A stretch of DNA of 64,000 nucleotides from Tolypeutes matacus (taxonomy: Eukaryota > Chordata > Mammalia > Cingulata > Chlamyphoridae): assembly GCA_026826555.1 (NCBI GenBank), contig JAKSZT010054399.1:1375286-1439285 (forward strand), written 5' to 3'. The notes under the pieces are model-generated. The model was not told the origin of the DNA. It ran no database searches and saw only the letters and a program-made list of their open reading frames with translations. The position numbers were made by a program, and so were the translations under genes. Of this stretch, positions 12,000 through 24,185 are shown in pieces. The stretch's first letter is position 1. Each line of letters opens with the position of its first letter.

Positions 12000-12460
12000 C
12001 CATTGACATGTATTGTATTCCCAACACTGTACCAGGCAAGGAATATTTGAATATAAATAATAATACAAATGTAATATATATACTGCTACACACATACATG
12101 TACATATATGTATATATATACATAACTTAGAATTTTTTCTCCAGGAGCTTACAATCTAGTAAGAGAGATAAGACAAACTAATAATATCAATGCAAACAAA
12201 TATCTGAGCACCATGAGATCCGAAGGTGCTAGAAAGGCTCAAGGGAGGGAGAGATAATTTCAGGCTGGGAAAGACCAATGGAGGAGATGGCTTTTGAGTG
12301 ACCTGGGCAATGAAATACGAGTAGGAATGCAATAGGCAGAGGATTTAAGTGAAGGTATTTATCTCAAGTGTCCAGAATAGCAAGAGTAAAGAAATGAAGA
12401 TGAGAAGAGGCACATTGGCTTTGGAGAAAGGAGTACAGATCCATCTGGCTGAATAGAGAG
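12000..12460 (+). repeat. Ancient interspersed repeat, family not assigned
   Basis: It has the layout of a widespread old mammalian repeat: a start like cattgacatgtattg and ccaacactgtaccaggcaag, then ttacaatctagtaagagaga, then aatgcaataggcagaggatt. The same family seems present at 37757-38200, 31090-31200, 12735-12800, 61970-62240 and in part at 55860-55985. A (TA/CA)n-rich insert lies at 12070-12122. Confidence 0.5.
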
Positions 12461-12962
12461 AATACAGCTTCTGTCTCCTGGTTCTTGAGCTCACGAGTCT
12501 AGTCATCAAGTTATTTCCCTGTTCTCAGAGCTTGACGATGTTGCTAAGCTATGAACAATACTTGATTATCCACTTTAACTGATCTGGACCTCGTGCTCCT
12601 ATTTTTCACTCATTTCACTGGTGTTCTGGGATAAGAGAAGTTCAGCTTAGATTTGCTACCTACTGGAGTTTAAAAAGGAGAATGAACCCCTGAAGCATTC
12701 AGGAGCTTGTAGTGTTGGCTAAATTCTACCAAAGTCTGTCATTCATCAAATAGTCATTCATCAAATATTTATTGAGTTTCTACTATGCCAATAAGTTCTC
12801 ATTTGAGTCCGAATGTTCTTACTTTGTATTGAGGTAGTATATAAATTGTAGTTCACAGTTTATATAGTGAGAGTCAAAGTGATTACCATATCCCAAGATT
12901 AAATGCCTTAGACCTTTCAGGCTTAATTTGTCTCTGTCCTTGAGTTTCCAGATACTTGAAGA

Positions 12963-13562
12963 TTATTTACTCAGGGACACTGGTCCCTCTTCTCTATAAT
13001 ATAGAAATAACTCAGACTCACAGAAATTGACATTGCTTTTGCCAAGCAAAAGGAAGGCATTTTGTCTTAACTGCTCCAGAATTCTATTGGAGAAAATCAG
13101 CAGAGTATCAAAGTGGTTCTCCCAGCTGATCTTTCCTTCTGCCATCTGCACCAAATAAGCAGTTTTTCCTCTGGAATTTTTGATAATGCCAGGATTCAGT
13201 AAATGTTGCCAAAGGCCCCAAATCAAGCCAGTGGGTTGAGGCCAGAGGGGTAGCTCGTTCCTCTGCAGGGGGATATTAACAAACTTCTGGTAGAGCCCCT
13301 GAGTTTCCCAGCCCAGACCTCTGTGCATCAACGGCCTATCCCTGGAAAGCTTGAGGTTGGGTCTAGAGCTTTGTTGCCTTCTGAGTTTATATTCCGGACT
13401 GAGTAGTGAAATCTGCTCAATGTCCATACTGTTGGAACTCAAGCTTTTGTTTAATGAACCCAGACGGTCTGTGTTCCTGGAAATTATTCTACCCAAAACC
13501 AAATGAACAGTGTACTGGGTAACATACGCTTTGCTTTCCAGGGCCTCATTATTTTTAAGCAT
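12963..13562 (-). other. Unassigned 199-codon open reading frame
   Basis: This is the longest ATG-to-stop frame in the window, in DNA that otherwise shows stops about every 20 codons. It would encode a mixed-composition protein from MLKNNEALESKAYV to EEGPVSLSK, with no signal peptide, membrane segment or repeat. I do not recognise a family. Basic patches (EYKLRRQQSSRPNLKLSRD) and WPQPTGLIWGLWQHLL stand out. It could be a chance frame, a piece of a retrocopy, or a lost gene fragment. The upstream side has a T-run (13591-13598) and no clear promoter. Confidence 0.3.
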
Positions 13563-16500
13563 TTCCCCAAGATCCCTTGAGTATAGTCCTTTTTTTTTAA
13601 ATCCTTTGGTTGCACAGAAATTTAAGCCTCAGTAAATACAATGGAAACTATTTCCAGTTGCAACATTTTAGATGTAATTTTTCATTGGCTCCAATATGGT
13701 TCCCTCTCTATGACCCTGATAAGGTTGATCCTGTCATACTTATTGGGCAAGTTTGGGCTCCACTCTTTTTGGGCTTCCAAATGTGTTCTCCATCCCCCAC
13801 TGTACCCCTGGACATCTTTTCTGAAAGACATTTGCTAGACCCTGAGATTCAGGGTGGCAGCATTTTGTTGCATGAATAAATCAACAAATAAATGTTTGTT
13901 ACCCAAGCATGAATCAGCCATCATTCTAAATGTTTCAGTTCGATTTGATTCAATTCAACTCAATTCAGTTCAGATTTTTAGTTTTATAAATCAGTAGAAG
14001 ATTGGGCAGCTGGACAGAGTAGCTACAACATGCTTTGGCTCCACAGGAGCTAGTGCCAGTCAGGAAGATTCTGCCTCAGGCACAGTTAGTGGGTCATTAG
14101 TGCAGACTATAAAGCATATAGACTTTGCAGGACAAAGAAGCTAGGACAACCTTCGAGCTGAGAACACAATTCTAAACCAAGGGCTTGTTCTTTCTCATCA
14201 ATTTTTCAACTTAAAGAATCCATAGCTTCGCTGTTTCTGTGTTGAGAGGTGAAAGGGGGAGGTTGATCTTTCAGAAAGGAGAGTCAAATCCTAAGAATGA
14301 GAAAATGCTCAGAGAATTCAGCCTTTTCAACGATATAGAGCTACATAAACATAGGTGTCAGTTATCCAGGCACGTGCCCCCTGCCCAGTGACATTTCTCT
14401 CTCTTATAGTTCAAGACCAGGCTCTTTCACTAAGGTGAGTTTAGCACAGGCCCAAACAAGCATAATTAAAATCCCACAGGAAAGTTAAATCTCACTAACT
14501 ACGTGAAGGAGCAGGGTGGAAAAAAGAGCTTTATCCAGTGGTTATCATTACAGGACAAGAGTCGAGAGGCAACGCTCCCAGGCAGATCACATCCTGGATG
14601 CCCCTAGATCTCTCACTTACTAATATGTGTCTTTGTTACAACATATATAAATCGTAATTCTGATGGCGTGTTTTAAAGGGATGTCTGGGGACTGATACAG
14701 TTTTAAGCACTATGAGATCATGAGATGAAAATTTTAAAAAAATCTCTTTAGAGATAGTCCTACAACAAAGTCCTGAAGCCAACGCTTTATCTTGTGCCTA
14801 ACAACAATGACAAATCTATGCAGTTGTGATAATCCTGATGACCAATCTCCATCATCATAGAAGACCAAACACTGCATCTGAAACTTTAGAGAAATACCAG
14901 GCCTTCATGTAATAAGATCCAACTTTCTCTGACAGAGTTTCATTTCTGCTTCCTCATATCTCCCAAGCTTAAAAACAAACAAACAAATATCTTAGGCATT
15001 TCTTTTACAAACCGCTTCACTAGACCTGAGCCTCTCTAAGTTTAGTCTCAAGGCCTTACTTTCACATAATTAAATAGATTCTGAGTTGTAGTTTTCTTGA
15101 TTAAAAACACAGTCTGGATAGTGCTTTAAGGATGAAAGGGGGTGATTGGAATAAAAGCATTTATCTCAGTGGAGTCTCTGGAGCCCCACTCTCTCTGCTT
15201 CCTTCCCCCTTCTGCCTTCCTCTATAGGTTACAAAGGTTCTCTTTGGTGAAACAGCCTGTGCTCGGTTCAACTCAGGACCTCCGTGGCTCGTCTTGGCTT
15301 ATCCATGATGGGGGAGAGATTTCTGAGTTTCTATCCTGGTCTTTGTTATTGTATTAGGCTAGGCTAAGAGCTACCAAGTGTGACTCCAGGAATTTTCATC
15401 TTAACATGACTCGAACTCAACCAAGGCAATTCTCATCAAGTTGAGATCCATGTGACACTGACTCCCATGTGACATTGTCTTTTTTTCCCCTTTGACCCTG
15501 GGAATTATGAAAAGAGGGTTTGTCACAAACATATAATTTGTTCAAGCCTCTCCCATTGCATTTTCCTTGCCATTCTTATTTTGGTTAATTTGAAAGGGAT
15601 GCTTCAAACCTTCTTGTCTGTTGCTTTTGGCTCTTGTTTCTGAAGTACATTAATTCTTTCCATGGGCAACTCTGGTTGCTTTCATCTAGGAAGCCTGAAT
15701 GGTTTCCCTATAAATGAAAGAAGGATGCTGAGCTCCTGTCTGAGTATCCTGGACCCCAAGGCGGTTAATTACTAGCAGAGCGCCTCAGTGAACTTTATTG
15801 TTCTTGTGTTTCAGAGAAGCTCACTGGGTATAAGGCAGTCTTCTTGAGTGGAAGGTGAAATGCTCTGAGGTCCTTGGAGCCAGCTCTGTCTCTGGCATCA
15901 TTACAAAGGGGGAGCGGATCTGATCACAGAAGACTATTTGATATCTCACCACAGTCCAGACACAAAGTTGGGCAAAGCTGGCAAAAACACATAATTTCCA
16001 GTTACATTACAATGAAAACCATCTGCAGGCAGTTCATTTTGAAATTTTCCATTTGAAAGGAAGACTGTGGTTCTTGAAATGTGCCTGTTAATTTTGCTCA
16101 CTAACCTCAACTCACATCAGATGTAGAGCAGTCATTTCACTACACCACACTCAGCCCCCGGAAGACAGAAGAAGGTCTACGTGCCCTCCCCTTCCTCACT
16201 TTCTAAGGAACCCATAGGAACCACCACCCACACATCTGCTCCCAGGGTCTTATTTCTGGACAAGAGGCTGGGCCACTAGATGACATTGTATAATCATTTG
16301 GCCTTCTGATCATTTATAAAGTAGTTTATGGATTGGGAGCATTCACTACAGATGAGATAACAGCCTGCTCCATTGGCCACAGGCTCTAAAACCCAAAGGA
16401 GGAAGGAGATAATTCCAGTGCTCCCATCAAAAGTTCCATGTGATTTTGGGCAAGATCTAGGATCCACTAGTTCAGAACCAACATTTTTGCCAAATTTCCA

Positions 16501-16689
16501 CAGATAGGGCCACCCAAACCCCAACTACCTACAGTGGTTTCAGAGTTACCAGCAACCCTTGCCAAGACTTACTGCTGTGCAGAAGCAAAATGGGCTGAGA
16601 CCCTTACTGCAAGGCAAAGTCTAGATCATAGATGACATAGTTCTTTTAAAATAGCACATAGAAGAAGGAACCCTCCCCTTTTTGAGTTA
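13563..16689. other. No recognisable gene or repeat
   Basis: About 3.1 kb with no SINE, LINE or LTR that I recognise, an unusually repeat-poor stretch for this window. It contains a short ATTCA-type near-repeat at 13942-13972 and AAAC units at 14973-14986. Open frames are short. Confidence 0.45.
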
Positions 16690-18360
16690 AGTTTTTATGT
16701 TTAAAGAAGCTTTAGATTACATAACTATTGCATAAAAAAAAAAAAAAAAAAAAAAAAAAAGGGATTCCCATAAAGCCAACCCCCTCTCCCTCCCATGCTT
16801 TCCCCTATTAACAACATCTTTCCTTGGGGTGGTATATTTGTTACAATTGATGAACACATATTGAAGCATTGCTACTAACCATAGACTATACTTTACATTA
16901 TAGTTTACACTTTGCACAGCACTATTTTATAGGTTTTGATAAAACGTATAATGGCCTGTATCCATCACTGCAATGTCGTGCAAGACAATTACGACGTCCC
17001 CATTGTATCCCAAGTTACACCTATTCTTCTCTCTCCCTCCCCTCAGAACCTCTTGGTGGCCACTGCCTTTATATCAATGATACAAGTACTTCCATTGCTA
17101 GAATAACCATAAGTCTACTTAAGTCCATAGTTGCATTCTCACCTTATGTTTGTTCATTCCTCAGTCTTGAGGATTTGGGGATGTTGATGCCCATTCTGTT
17201 TCTGAGTGAGAGGGGGATTAGATCCCATGTGGCAGATGGATGGAACTGTCTTGCTTGCAGTTGTAGATATTCTCTGTTTCTTGAGATGGGCGTTGCCCAT
17301 CATCATCCTCTTGTTAGTTGTCCTGGGCAAGTCCAATGAACTAGAGGGCAGGTGTTGCAACTCTTGCTGCGATTCAGGGCTCAACTGGCACCTGAATGGA
17401 CCTAAGATTTAAGTTTTTGTGACATACATTTAAAGAGTATAGTGCTAATGATAGGTACAAATAAAAAGGGGCAGAAGAGTCATGTGTAAGGAAATTGTAA
17501 ATAAGTCTAACTCTATTCATTGGGGAGCATATATTCCAAAGGAAGGCCCATTGACAGGGTGCCGAATTCCTGAAATTGTCTGCCCTGTCTATAGTGTCTA
17601 GATGTCTCTAGAGCCCTCAGGAGGCCTGCTGTTTGAGGCACAGTTTACTATGGCAGTCAATGAGATCCTACTGAGATGTGCATATGTATAACCTTTGGAA
17701 TGACCTCCCAACTCACTTTGAAATCTCTTAGCCATAAAAACTCATTTGTATTTAATATTTCCCCCTTTTGATCAAGGTGCATCACTAGTTGGTGCTTGAT
17801 AATAATCCGTCAGTGCCAGGAAAGCTCATTCCTGGAAGTCATGTCCCACACCAGGTGGAAGGTAGTGCATTTATAAGCTGAGTTTGGCTTAGAAAAAGGC
17901 CACAATTGAACAACAAGGAGGCTTTCAGGAGATAACTCTTGGGCAATATATAATACTAGGCTAAGTTTCAATTTCTTGAGAAAAGGTCCATAAGGACAAG
18001 CACCTATATCAAGGGCCTAGAGTAATGGTCTGTCCTTCTTTGCTAGGCACTGCTCATGTACTCGGGGCATTCTTGCTCTCTATTAGAGAAGGTAGCAGCA
18101 TTTCCCAGGATGGCAATTCAATATTCTTCGGTCATTATGTGGGTCTCCACCCACAGAGACAATGTTCCATGAACACTTGAACATATTCATATGCCTTAGA
18201 GGCATGCCCCAGGTGTACCCCTCCCCACACATTCTCCCATCACTGGCACTCCACACCCGTGATTCTCCCCTGCCACTGTTGTGATCCTTTTGTAATCCAA
18301 AACCTCCCCAAAAACAAAGCTAGAAAATAAACCTTATTCTTCAAAAAATTGAAACTTAGT
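16690..18360 (-). mobile_element. Lineage-type L1 3' UTR, copy 2
   Basis: This is the partner of the copy at 4151-5220 and extends further (to about 18360). A 27-base A-run at 16734-16760 interrupts the left part. On the minus strand the end reads tgtaatctaaagcttctttaa, similar to the end of the plus-strand copy near 20650-20690. The right boundary is uncertain. Confidence 0.65.
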
Positions 18361-18686
18361 GGTTACCCTGTTTTTAAAAAAATTCCCTTTCTTTCTCTCA
18401 AATGTCTTGGATGAGACGATTTTGCTTTATTTCCTAAACATTAACAAATAGATTTTTGGAGGGAAAAAGTCATTGAAGACAGGTTAACATTGCATCTTTT
18501 GCCTCACTTCTAGTCTTGCCTAAACACCTCAAGACTGGACCAGGAGTCTTGGTTCCAGGGTAGAAAGAATAATGCAAAAAGGATTCTATAACCATAAAAA
18601 GGTTGTTTCCCAACATATTCGTTTCCTCTGCCTGCATAGCCACCCTCCATTAGGGTGTTGAACATGCATCTTTAAAATGAGCTGTA

Positions 18687-18830
18687 GGGAGCGGATGTGG
18701 CTCAAGTGGCTGAGCGCCTGCCCCTCACATGAGAGGCCCTGGGGTTTTTTTTGCCTCCTGAAACAAACAAACAAACAAACAAACAACAAGCAAAACAAAT
18801 GAAACAAACAAGCAAACAAACAAACAAACT
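18687..18830 (+). mobile_element. Xenarthran tRNA-derived SINE with long (CAAA)n tail
   Basis: The element starts gggagcggatgtggctcaag and keeps box A (tggctcaagtggctgagcg). After gaggccctggggtttttt the body passes into a long CAAA-type tail at 18760-18829. It belongs to the older subfamily with a short body. A second SINE follows directly. Confidence 0.8.
18760..18829. repeat. (CAAA)n tract
   Basis: Imperfect CAAA/CAAACAAG units form the tail of the SINE that starts at 18687. Confidence 0.85.
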
Positions 18831-18833
18831 CAG

Positions 18834-18934
18834 GGGAGCCAATGTGGCTCAGTGGTTGAGCGTCAGCTTCCTACTTATGAGGTCCTGGGCTCAATCTCTG
18901 GCCCCCAATACCTCAAAAAAAAAAAAAAAAAAAA
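18834..18934 (+). mobile_element. Xenarthran tRNA-derived SINE, second of a tandem pair
   Basis: It begins gggagccaatgtggctcagt, has box A (tggctcagtggttgagcg) and a box-B-like gggctcaatctc, and ends with a 20-base poly(A) at 18915-18934. It abuts the tail of the previous SINE, so it probably inserted into that A-rich tail. Confidence 0.8.
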
Positions 18935-20044
18935 GTCAGTATAAGGAAGAAGCAACTTTAGCTCAAGTCAAGGATATTCTTGGAGCAACCTCTTTTTCCA
19001 ACTGGTCTTCCCTATTCCTTGATCTACTCTATGTGTAGGAGGTCATTCCTTGGGGTCTTGTTTCTTCCATGGACCCAGTATCCTGTCAGTTCTTTAAGGT
19101 CATAGAAAAAAACACAATATCCCTGGGAGTTTACAGCCACTTGAATAACGTTTTTCCTTGTTTTTGCAGTTCTCCTCCATGACCTCTAGGTGGCGGTAAA
19201 GGTGCCAACCAGCTTTCTGGACCAGACCGACCCCTCTAGTTCTCAGATTGCTTGAAGGGTCTTAAAGTGTCCATTGACAGGGCTCAGACGAAGTTGATTT
19301 ATTTCCTTGTGGGTTCAGCATCATTAGTACACTGTGCCTACCTTTTAAAAACCTTGATTCTCCATTAAAGGTGGATCGTGCATGCCAAGAAGCTCTGAAA
19401 AGCCGAACATGAGATTGAAAGCAAAGCTTGGGAAATGCTTATTTTAGTTTAGATCTCCCTTGAATCTTTAAGATAACACATTTCAAATCTAAATTCAAAC
19501 ACTGTAGCATTTTAATGTGTTTACGGTGAACAAAATATAATATCCTGTTTTTAATGGAAAGATATTTGGTCATCAACTCCCATTGACCAGGCATCTGTTC
19601 GATAAGCAAATGAAACAAGCATATGGATTAGATTTCTTAAAGAACACACTTTTTAAAAATTAAATTTTAAGAGGAAAAACATGCTTGGGAAGCAACTCTT
19701 AGGCTCAAAAATAAGTTTTGTGAAAATCAGGTGAGAATGGTTGTGTCCCAATTTGTTCTTAAATTTCACTTTGGGAAAGGAGTAGACCTAGTAAACTTTG
19801 TCTTTCTGGGAGTCAGCCTCTCTCAGGACACCAATTCCCAGAGGCAAGCCCCAGATTCATTGTGAAGATCTACAGATTATTTTTCACATTTGTCTCTTAT
19901 TTTAGTGGTAGTGAGTAACCATGGCTCTGGAAAGCAATTCTCAGTGAGGCTTCAGCAACCTCTTTGGATATAGACCCAAGTTCACCTCAAGAATTAGGAC
20001 ATGGAAATGTGTATTCATTTCAGGCTACTTTAAAGAATAATAGT
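18935..20044. other. No recognisable gene; one CTCF-like motif
   Basis: Mostly non-repeat DNA, AT-rich after 19440. Apart from the motif at 19181 I see nothing specific. Confidence 0.45.
19181..19197 (+). promoter_or_regulatory. Candidate CTCF-binding site, forward
   Basis: The sequence cctctaggtggcgg matches the CTCF core CCACNAGGTGGCAG at 12 of 14 positions. It lies in non-repeat DNA between MYLIP and the expected GMPR side. Function is inferred. Confidence 0.4.
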
Positions 20045-20690
20045 TGTAGGCAAATTAATTGTGTGTATGGCACAATTGAAATGTAAAATGGCCAAGTTGA
20101 ATAAGCCAATCACTGAATTAGAATCAGAATATAGGTTACCAGGGGGGTATAAAATGCGGGGTAGAGAATGGGGAGCTGTTGCTTAATTTGTGCAGAATTT
20201 CTATTTAGCTTGGTTGTAAATGTTTGGACCTGGATAGTGGTAATGGTAGAACATTATTGTGAGTGTAATTAATCATGCTGAATTATGTTTGTGAATGTGG
20301 TTGAAAGGGGAAGTTTTGGGTTGTTTGCTACTAGAAGGTAAGTTAGAAGACAAAACATGGGACTGTATGATACAGTGAGTCCTGTTGTAGACAATGGATT
20401 GTGGTTACTATTACAAGAAGTTTCTTCATGAATTATGAAAAATGTATGACACTATTACAAGATGTTAATAGTGTAGTATATGGGGAAAATACACCTAATG
20501 TAAGCTATGGACTATATACTCTATAATATTATCTATTATAAGAGTAATGTTTTAATACTCTTTATCAATTGTAACACAGGTACCACAATAATGCAGTGTC
20601 AGCATTAGGGGGGAATATGGGAACACTGTATTTTTTACATGTTTTTTCTGTTAACCTACAACTTCTCTAATTAAACAAAACAAAAAAAAA
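20045..20690 (+). mobile_element. Lineage-type L1 3' UTR, plus strand
   Basis: It carries the same features as the two minus-strand copies, here in sense: atcaattgtaacacaggtac, then aggggggaatatggg, then acaacttctctaattaaac and an A-rich tail at 20677-20690. An MIR follows immediately. Confidence 0.7.
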
Positions 20691-20694
20691 GAGC

Positions 20695-20910
20695 CTGGAC
20701 TCTGGAATCAGCTCACAAGAGTTGGAATCCTGGTTGTGCTACCTACTGACCCACTGACCTCGGGCCAGGTACTTCTGAACGAAAGATTCCTCGGCTGAAA
20801 AATGGGATCTTTACAACAACCCAATTCCATAGTGTTATGTGAGAACCCTGTGAGGTAACACTCATCAAGTGCACAGAAGGCACTGGATTTTGTTATTGTT
20901 ACCTTTTTCC
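20695..20910 (+). mobile_element. MIR SINE
   Basis: In order: ggactctggaatcagctcac, gttggaatcctggttgtgct, acctactgacccactgacct, gaaaaatgggatctttac, ggcactggattttgttattg. This is the usual MIR core order. Confidence 0.8.
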
Positions 20911-22304
20911 CACGAGGAAAAGAGGGAACCATGTTGTTGGCCAGGAGTGTACATTTTATAAAACCAATCCATAGCTCTAGTGAGACTATATAAACTAAAC
21001 GCTATATTTCAACCATTTCCATAAACTGCATTCCAATGCATTTCTACTCAAGTGGAAAGAAATTTAGGTTAATTCTGTTCTTCTGTAGTTGCCTGAAGGG
21101 GTGCAACTTTACTTATCTTGGGATGGGATAACTCATTCTCAAAGATAATTGGCTGTCTCCTTTGAAAGAGCTGAGCTGATTTTCCTAGAGAAAATCAGGT
21201 ACAGATATTCCAGTTCAACCTGTAAGAGTTTTGATATTGCCATTTTTTTTATATAGAAGATTCATTTGCCTAGGAAACTTACCTAAAAGAGTTTAAGACC
21301 AAAAGATCATTTAAAACGAGAGACGATTTTAAATTGTCTTGAAAATGAGGGTATTAATATATTAACCAGAGTATATATTTTTTTCCTTTCTCATTTATCT
21401 GGAGATTTGAGGGTCACCAAAAAGGTAGAATTGGAATATGACCTCAGAACTAGCAGGGGGCAAAATGGCAAACACAGAGGACATTTGCCTTTGGGCTCAC
21501 CTATCTCACCTTCTAAGCCTTCTGCTCTGCAGTGTCCAGTCCCTCCTGTAACCCATCATCTTCCCAGATCACCTATTTTGCAAATGCCTATAAATCCATG
21601 GAGTGCCCCAAACTGTTATTTCAATTCAGCTCCACTATATTCAGCTCCTTGACCACTAAGGGTATAGATGGAATAGGGTATATTATAATTTCAGGCTGGG
21701 GAAGGGATCACAGGCCTCATACAACCAACTCCCTGGAGTGAGCCAGATCTTAGGATAGACCTAAAATCTCCCCCCGCCCCCATTTGAATTCAGATGCCCT
21801 TTCAATGCAATGAGGGCAGGTGCTTAGACCTTTGAGACACCAAGAGTCTTTAATGCCCCTGAAACCCTGTGGGGAGCCCTGAGGAGGAGGAGAGGCCCTG
21901 GGTATAGAAGGGAGGTGGTGAGAAAGAGCGAAGCCCCCCGTTGTGCAGCACAGAAGCCTTCAGGTTGGGGTCCTTGGAAAGATCTTACTTGGGCCTGCTT
22001 TGAAGTCATCACAAAAGGCTCTGCAAGTGTACTCGGAAAAGCTCCTCTTCCAGCTGCTACCTTAGGCTCTCAAGAAACAAAATAGCTCCCCAGAACTTTA
22101 GAGAACTGAACAGATAAAAGGTCCACATAATAGGATAGGAACACAAGGTGTTCGCACAACTTGCCTAACTTCTTGAGGCCAATGTTTGATGAGGCCCTTT
22201 CCAGAGAGTATGGACCATGGATCTGAACCAAGTGGGTATCCTGTGCGTGGTACCATGGTGAACCCAAAGGGAAACAGCTCAGCACTTCCTGCTCAGCAGT
22301 GCCA
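20911..22304. other. No recognisable feature
   Basis: Probably single-copy intergenic DNA. Short open frames (for example 21407-21652) show no family signature. It ends at the young L1 insertion. Confidence 0.45.
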
Positions 22305-23009
22305 GGCCACTGCTTTTTTTTTTTTTTTTTAATTCAAATTATTTTTATTCTCACTATAGAAAATATTACAAAATAATTTTTTTAACTTTATTTTGTACAT
22401 TTAATAATTGAAAACATAAGCAATTAAAAACTAAAAAGTAAACACAGATGAATAAATATATACATTTCTCAATTAAATGCAATGGATACATATAAAAATT
22501 TTTTTTAATCAAACAATATGTTACACAATATATTTGGTTCATAGTAATGCATTCATACAGTATTTGTCCCTTTGTGTCTGGCTTGCTTCACTCAACATAA
22601 TATCCTCCAGATTCATCTATGTTGTCATATGCTTTACGACTTCATTTCTTCTTACAGCTGCATAATATTCCATCGTGTGAATAGACCAGTTTGCTTATCC
22701 ATTCGTCTGTTGATGGACACCTGGGTTGTTTCCAACTTTTGGCAATGGTGAATAATGTTGCTATGAACATCGGTGTGCAGATGTCTGTTTGTGTCACTGT
22801 TTTCATTTCTTCTGGGTATATACCCAGTAGTGGTATTGCAGGGTCAGGTGGCAAGTCTATATTCAACTTCTTTAGGAACTGCCAAACAGTCCTCCATAGT
22901 GGCTGTACCATTCTGCATTCCCACCAACAGTGAAGAAGTGTTCCTATCTCTCCACATCCTCTCCAACACTTGTAGTTCTCTGTCTTTTTAATAGTGGCCA
23001 CTGCTTTTT
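22305..23009 (-). mobile_element. Young 5'-truncated L1 with 14-bp target-site duplication
   Basis: Direct repeats ggccactgcttttt at 22305-22318 and 22996-23009 bracket the element (22319-22995). The T-run at its left edge is the poly(A) tail of a minus-strand insertion. About 350 bases encode the end of ORF2p without a stop for some 118 codons, including [17 protein letters not shown] and [13 protein letters not shown]. It has a short AT-rich 3' UTR of about 300 bases. The perfect duplication and open frame mark it as one of the youngest elements here. ORF2p is the reverse transcriptase/endonuclease of L1; only its C-terminus is left. Confidence 0.92.
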
Positions 23010-23599
23010 AATTGAACCATTTGGGAGTTTGGGGAGGAGGTAGGCCAGGAAGGGGAAGAAAAGAGAGGGAGTGGGGTTTCAAAGGAGGCTCTTGTGCCAT
23101 TTTGGGATCAACATTGCAGATTGTCTTAGGAATCTGTGAAGTAACCTGAATGGACCCAAATGGCATCAAACTAAATATTTCAACTTTTGTGTGTGTGTGT
23201 GGCTGGGCCAATGGCAAGGGGTGGGGGGTGGTGAGTGGGAAGTGAGGAAAAATAGGTTATAAAAAAAAAGGTGCTGTCGTAGAGAAGAGTATGTGTTGTA
23301 AAGACAAATGCTGATTGCTTGGAACTCAAGGCCTGGGTGTTTCTATTTCACACTCTGGAAACTAAATTCACAGTTTTGCTTGTGTTCTAAAACTTATTCC
23401 TGCCCTTTCAAACCTCCAGACACAGTGGGGCATGATCTGCTAATCAGGCAGAGTATAGGAAAACAGCAGAACTCTTCCAGGGCCAGAGGTATTTTACATT
23501 TTCAAAAGAAAAAACAAAAACAAAAACAAAACCAACATACAACAAAAATCCCCAATCGACCTTTTTGTCCTTGAGTTCCCCCTCATTCATGTTAAAAAT

Positions 23600-24185
23600 A
23601 AATACATTTTTAAAAGCCTGTTAGGAGATGGAATAAAATGCTAAATAATGGCATGAGAATGTAGACAGCAAAATCTAGACTGTGGGAAACTTTACAGCAC
23701 AAACAACAAGGTTTCTTCAACAAAATAAATTGCAAAGGTGAGAACTTTATAAATTTAGAGAGACTTAAGAACATATCAACCAATGACAAGGTAAGGATCT
23801 TATTTTGACCCAGATTAAAACAAACTATTAAATAATACAGAGGAAAAGCATGAACGAGGCAATGGGAAAATTGGAACACTGACTGGATATTTGAACATGA
23901 AGGAATTTCTCTCGATTTGTTAGGTACGATAACAGAATAGTAATGTTTTTAAAAGGCGTCCTTATCTTTTAAAGATGCATACCGAAATATTGATAGAAAT
24001 TATTTAAAGTCTTGGATTTGCTTTAGAATAACCAGGGTGAGGCGGGTGGACAGGGAGTGGGCGGAAGTATATATGCAATGAGATTGGCCATAAAAGGATA
24101 ATTGTTGAAACTGGGCGTTCATTATACTGGTCTCTCTACTTTTATATATGCTTGAAATACACCATAATAAAACATTAAAGAGAAA
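23600..24185 (+). mobile_element. L1M 3' UTR (L1MA/MB-like)
   Basis: It shares a series of phrases with the element at 28430-30340: actggatatttgaac, taattgttgaaactgggcg, ttcattatactggtctctct and a final caccataataaaacattaaa. The two are the same family in the same orientation. Confidence 0.7.

Noticed and set aside
22642..23001. 119-codon minus-strand frame as a host gene
   Set aside because: It is the C-terminus of L1 ORF2p inside a truncated insertion; the start ATG comes from the target-site duplication.
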